Source of the DNA: Aeromicrobium marinum DSM 15272
GTDB lineage: Bacteria; Actinomycetota; Actinomycetes; Propionibacteriales; Nocardioidaceae
Reading direction: 5' to 3'
Assembly (NCBI RefSeq): GCF_000160775.2
Contig: NZ_CM001024.1
Location: 471,016 to 535,015 of the forward strand
Length of the DNA: 64,000 nt
Each line of letters starts with the position of its first letter. Position 1 is the first letter of the stretch. This document shows, in pieces, positions 61,274-64,000 of the stretch. A program made the position numbers and the translations under genes. The notes beneath the pieces were generated by a model. It made no database searches. It worked only from the letters and a program-made list of their open reading frames with translations, and was not told the origin of the DNA.

Positions 61274-61831
61274 TCAGGCGGGAAGCGGGCCCACCACGTA
61301 CGTGATCCCGTGGTGCGTGACCTGGTAGGACTCGTACGGCATGTCCTTACGGTGGACAGTGAGAACCTCGCCAGAACTGAATCTGACTTCTAGGTCTCGT
61401 CCATCGAAGGTGTGTGCCTCAACGTGCTTTCCCAGCAACCTCAACAGCAGACGAGACGCATCGAGCATCGAGTCGTCTGAGTCTGCCCGTTCCCGCCCGC
61501 CGACGCTGTCGACCAGTGTCACGGATGATTCGATGCCCACGACTGAACTCGGTGCACGCGGGTCGTCGCCTTGGAGTACAAGGTTGACGCTGTAAAGACC
61601 CGCTGACACGTTGCTGACCCAGGTCCCGGCAAGGTCGATGGATCCTAGCCCGGACTCAGACGCAGCCGCCGCTGAGTTCTCGTTGGAGTCCACACGCCCA
61701 TAGTCACATGCCTCGCGGGGTGCACCGGGGATCGCGGCTGAACCGAACTCAAGGAACTGAGACGCCTCGAACACGATGCTCTGCAGGCTGTATTGACGGC
61801 GGAGGAACGTCCCATCGTCCGTTCTCAGCAT
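61274..61831 (-). CDS. hypothetical protein, possibly DUF6188/immunity-like
   Basis: 185 residues, no signal peptide or TM segment. N-terminal half: SLQSIVFEASQFLEFGSAAIPG; C-terminal half: GKHVEAHTFDGRDLEVRFSSGEVLTVHRKDMPYESYQVTHHGITYVVG, with the G-x-x-L-x-V ... Y-E-S-Y pattern of DUF6188-type proteins often found in immunity loci. The call is weak. Start ATG 61831 has no clear ribosome site. Base composition is less GC-rich than in the core genes. Confidence 0.45.
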   Translation of the reverse strand: MLRTDDGTFLRRQYSLQSIVFEASQFLEFGSAAIPGAPREACDYGRVDSNENSAAAASESGLGSIDLAGTWVSNVSAGLYSVNLVLQGDDPRAPSSVVGIESSVTLVDSVGGRERADSDDSMLDASRLLLRLLGKHVEAHTFDGRDLEVRFSSGEVLTVHRKDMPYESYQVTHHGITYVVGPLPA

Positions 61832-61926
61832 TAGGTAGTAGGTGCATACAAACGGGCTTGGCCACCCCGCATTGGTCTGTGCCTAGGTCTCGGTGGGGAC
61901 TCTCCAGTGGCGAAGGCCCCGGCCTC

Positions 61927-62343
61927 CTACACAGGCCTCCTGCTGAAGTGGTGACCGAGCGACCACACACCCCCATCGATTTCGACGACGAAGTGGGGCT
62001 GGAGGCGTCGGCGGATCAGCGTTGGCCGGTACTCAATCCGACCCTCGCCGTTGACGTAGGCGTGGAGTACTCGAGCGAGCGCGCGGAGGTTCGCTGCCTT
62101 GGGTTCTTCCTCGTAGTCGTAGTCGAAATCGGTCATGCTGACGTCCGGTTCGAGATCAAGAATCCAGACCGAGCACCAGTCATGAGTGACGTGAAAACCA
62201 AGCTGCGTGGGCTTGTCGTCGACCGACGTTAGTAGCGCGCGGTGACCCATGCTCTTCGGATCGTAGGAGTACTCGACCTCGATGTTGTCGCCGAACACCT
62301 CAGCCAAGACGCGACGGAGCATCCGATCGGCATCTATCGACAT
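61927..62343 (-). CDS. hypothetical protein of the island
   Basis: 138 residues, acidic and soluble: MSIDADRMLRRVLAEVFGDN, FHVTHDWCSVWILDLEPDV, a very acidic DFDYDYEEEP, LRALARVLHAYVNGEG and a basic RPTLIRRRLQPHF. I do not recognise the family; size, acidity and context fit an immunity protein (inference). ATG 62343 lies 6 nt after GAGACT, the same leaderless pattern as smpB, which supports it being a real gene. Confidence 0.5.
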   Translation of the reverse strand: MSIDADRMLRRVLAEVFGDNIEVEYSYDPKSMGHRALLTSVDDKPTQLGFHVTHDWCSVWILDLEPDVSMTDFDYDYEEEPKAANLRALARVLHAYVNGEGRIEYRPTLIRRRLQPHFVVEIDGGVWSLGHHFSRRPV

Positions 62344-62466
62344 CCTCGGAGTCTCTCACCGCTGGGCCCCCATCGGGACTCGATCCCGCCGCATCGGTCC
62401 CACCGCCCTAGGACCTCAGAGCCGCCCAGTGTTTCGGCGGTCAGCTTGGCAGCACACCGGCACGCG

Positions 62467-62664
62467 CTAGTGCGCCTGAAAGACCACGAAGGCCACCAGT
62501 AGTGCGATCACGGGTACAAGCACCATCGCGCCCACCGCAGCCACTACCCACGCCCACCGACCAGAAGAAGGACTACGCATCGGCTGCTCAGGACGGCCCG
62601 GTGCAGGGTACGGGCGGAGAGTCGAAGACCACCTTTGTCCCGGGCCTTCCTCTGGCTGAGTCAC
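62467..62664 (-). CDS. small single-TM protein
   Basis: 65 residues. Hydrophilic Pro/Ser/Arg-rich N-terminal half (MTQPEEGPGQRW), then one TM helix WVVAAVGAMVLVPVIALLVAFVVF and a two-residue end. Probably a membrane protein with the N-terminus inside. Family unknown. GTG 62664 lies 6 nt from GATGAT (62671-62676), so a leaderless start is plausible. Confidence 0.5.
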   Translation of the reverse strand: MTQPEEGPGQRWSSTLRPYPAPGRPEQPMRSPSSGRWAWVVAAVGAMVLVPVIALLVAFVVFQAH

Positions 62665-62792
62665 AATCAGATCATCTCACCGGAGCGTGCTGACAGAGCG
62701 GGTTTAGCTCTTGAACCCGGGGACTGGGGGTTCTCGAGCCAAAGATGGCTCGACGATCAGTTCAGTGACGCACTCGGTATCCCGAGTGTTCC

Positions 62793-62943
62793 CGAGGACG
62801 AGTGATCGTACTGTGGGTCCTCGGCCTTGCTGTCGCGTTGTCCCTCGTGAAGCACGGTACGGACGCGTGGGCGACGGATGCGGTCGGTGAGCAGCGCCTC
62901 GGTGCCCTCGCATCGGTGTCGATCACTGCCCCACATGACCGGG
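62793..62943 (+). pseudogene. decayed NERD gene fragment
   Basis: In frame from 62817: LGLAVALSLVKHGTDAWATDAVGEQRLGALASVSI aligns with LGGLAVALSDEKQSTKAWATGAVGEERLGARLDGLASESI of the gene at 59213-60072. The DNA match extends a little upstream (GGACGAG), with deletions. It has no start or rest of the domain. A second, degenerate NERD copy near the right end of the island. Confidence 0.65.
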
Positions 62944-63203
62944 GCCTACCAGGCGATTGGGCCGGCTCGTAGGGTCGAGGGATGGAGCCTGTTGAGACTC
63001 TCGCATTTGGTATCGAGCTCCACCTCCTTTCCACGGAAGCTGGTGGCCGCAGCTTCGGGCTGTCCGGTGGCGCAGCGCCCGACAACCGCTTCACCTATCG
63101 CCCGAACTGGGGTCTGCCCGGTTGGGATGACGGGGCCCAAACAGCTGGCCCAGTCTTCTGATTCGCCCGCACCGATGTCCGGCCGGGGGATGACACGCGG
63201 GCG

Positions 63204-63476
63204 GTGATCGTGGCGTTGTTCGTTGAGGACGTTCCGGCATGGCACGACGTCCGAGTCGGAGACGAGCTTCGCACCAGCTGCCACTTGCGCACGGCAGGTC
63301 AACGCGGCCGCGAGGATCTGACCGCTGCCAGCGCGAATCACGGGGACGAGGGGTGCGTACGCGGTATCCATCGCTGTCGCCGGCACCGCAGTGATTGCGA
63401 TGCCAGGAATGTGCTCGGCCAGAAACTGCCGAACCTCGAGTCGCTCGGCATCGGTAGACGCGTACTGGATCTCCAT
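63204..63476 (-). pseudogene. N-terminal fragment of a GNAT-like acetyltransferase
   Basis: ATG 63476: MEIQYASTDAERLEVRQFLAEHIPG ... YAPLVPVIRAGSGQILAAALTCRAQVAAGA resembles the first half of a GNAT N-acetyltransferase family of actinobacteria. After about residue 75 the sequence (VLNEQRHDH) loses the acetyl-CoA-binding motif, and no other frame restores it. Probably a truncated relic. Confidence 0.45.
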
Positions 63477-63588
63477 CGCTGTAAACCTAGCTGCCGCGAT
63501 TGAGTCAACGGCGCCGGTTGGGGACCGCTGGACGACCGCGAACAGTCCGTCATTCCTCCGTGGATGCCCTCGCGTCGCGAGGCGAACA

Positions 63589-63633
63589 GGCTCATAACCC
63601 AGAGGTCGCAGGTTCAAATCCTGCCCCCGCTAC
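63589..63633 (+). repeat. direct repeat copy 2 (tRNA-fMet 3' half), probable attachment site
   Basis: Same 45 nt as 59044-59088 except for a compensatory G-C pair in the T stem. No 5' half of a tRNA precedes it and the CCA is lost (CTACGA). It is followed by its own terminator at 63637. Confidence 0.75.
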
Positions 63634-63636
63634 GAA

Positions 63637-63674
63637 TTTCAGGCTCGGTTCCCTCTGGGGAACCGAGCCTGAAA
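63637..63674 (+). terminator. hairpin after the tRNA 3' fragment
   Basis: 17-bp perfect stem (63637-63653 with 63658-63674), loop TCTG, followed by GCTTTCT. It may be the original terminator of the tRNA gene, displaced by integration. Confidence 0.85.
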
Positions 63675-63714
63675 GCTTTCTAACTTGACTCGGTCATCAC
63701 AAAGTCAGCCTTAT

Positions 63715-64000
63715 GTGACCAAGGCCGTGGCCGGTCGCGTCACTGCGGCCAACGTGGCCCGGGTCCAGCAGGAGCCCCGCCGCTGGTGGCCGCGTCGACG
63801 CCGCTACGACAGGGCGATGAACCCGCTCATGATCGCCGCCCTACCGGCCAGCGCCCGACCCACATTTCCGCCCACCACCGCCGACGATCGTGACCTGACG
63901 CGCGCAGGGCTCACGCCGGTGGATGCCGCCCGCATCGGCGAAGCCCTCGCCGCCGCTCGCACCGACGGCACCCGGCGCCTCTACGACGTCGTCTGGGGCC
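63715..64000 (+). CDS. tyrosine recombinase/integrase-like protein (N-terminal part)
   Basis: Open from GTG 63715 (or ATG 63817) to the window edge, 95 codons. After a basic start (RRWWPRRRRYDRAMNPLM) the segment LTPVDAARIGEALAAARTDGTRRLYDVVWG resembles the SAM-like core-binding domain of tyrosine integrases (x-x-x-T-R-R-x-Y-x-x-x-W). The catalytic domain would lie outside the window. Its place just after a tRNA attachment repeat fits an integrase. The family call rests on context and a short motif. Confidence 0.55.
   Translation, partial: MTKAVAGRVTAANVARVQQEPRRWWPRRRRYDRAMNPLMIAALPASARPTFPPTTADDRDLTRAGLTPVDAARIGEALAAARTDGTRRLYDVVWG

Noticed and set aside
61919..61930. Further ECF-type promoter (CTCCTACAC)
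   Set aside because: No TGTCAGG-like block lies 15-17 nt upstream on that strand.
63571..63636. Second functional tRNA-fMet gene
   Set aside because: Only the 3' half from the anticodon loop on is present; no D-arm or acceptor 5' strand, and the CCA end is lost.

Overview
The window is high-GC DNA (near 70 percent) from an actinobacterium. Several things point to Actinomycetota, and probably to Propionibacteriales/Nocardioidaceae (inference): a PPA1309-family gene, an AdnAB-UvrD2-mycoredoxin block, a DUF222/HNH gene, actinobacterial TadABC pilus genes, and many GTG starts lying 6-8 nt after a TAnnnT-type -10 box (leaderless mRNAs). Positions 31-56 kb keep much of the gene order I remember for M. 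tuberculosis Rv3193c-Rv3211: rhlE-like helicase, DUF3107, TetR, moeZ, ATL, adnA, adnB, nudC, mrx1, uvrD2, ABC1 kinase, Zn-protease, Lon-like PDZ protease, UPF0182.

Layout. 0-4.2 kb: a penicillin-acylase family enzyme cut by the left edge, a membrane class III adenylate cyclase, and DUF421 and DUF305-type membrane proteins. 4.2-13.6 kb: the most unusual part. A Tad (Flp pilus) operon (TadA, TadB, TadC, DUF4244 pilin-like protein, three TadE/G-like proteins) is bracketed by two paralogous Pro/Gly-rich secreted proteins. Next come a heliorhodopsin, a class E/F-type sortase, and an ECF sigma factor fused through a zinc-binding anti-sigma-like segment and a TM helix to extracytoplasmic Ig-like domains. 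Three of these genes share a near-identical ECF-type promoter (TGTCAGGT-16 nt-CTCCTAC), and the sigma gene has a weaker version, so they look like a small cell-envelope regulon of that sigma factor.

13.6-26.4 kb: housekeeping genes. These are prfB, a short UvrA-like ATPase, ftsE-ftsX with an M23 murein hydrolase, smpB, an amidohydrolase, an Fe-S (PhrB-type) photolyase/cryptochrome, a MaoC-type hydratase, a histidine phosphatase and a PHP phosphoesterase. 26.4-31 kb: a frameshifted DUF222/HNH gene, a hydrolase/SDR pair, an orphan ParA and an L,D-transpeptidase. 31-56 kb: the conserved block above, plus molybdopterin/sulfur genes (moeZ, moaE), an orphan TOMM cyclodehydratase-like protein, a DUF5679 protein and a cluster of DnaA-box-like sequences. 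56-59 kb: two tandem paralogous receptor Ser/Thr kinases.

59-64 kb: an initiator tRNA gene, then about 4.5 kb of accessory DNA ending in a 45-nt copy of the tRNA 3' half. It holds a frameshifted NERD gene, two polymorphic-toxin immunity-like genes (Imm27-like, Imm26-like), three unknown small genes, and decayed NERD and acetyltransferase fragments. A second element seems to begin after the repeat, with an integrase-like gene running off the right edge.

No rRNA, CRISPR array or intact insertion sequence was seen. Domain and family calls are from reading the translated sequence; no database search was possible.
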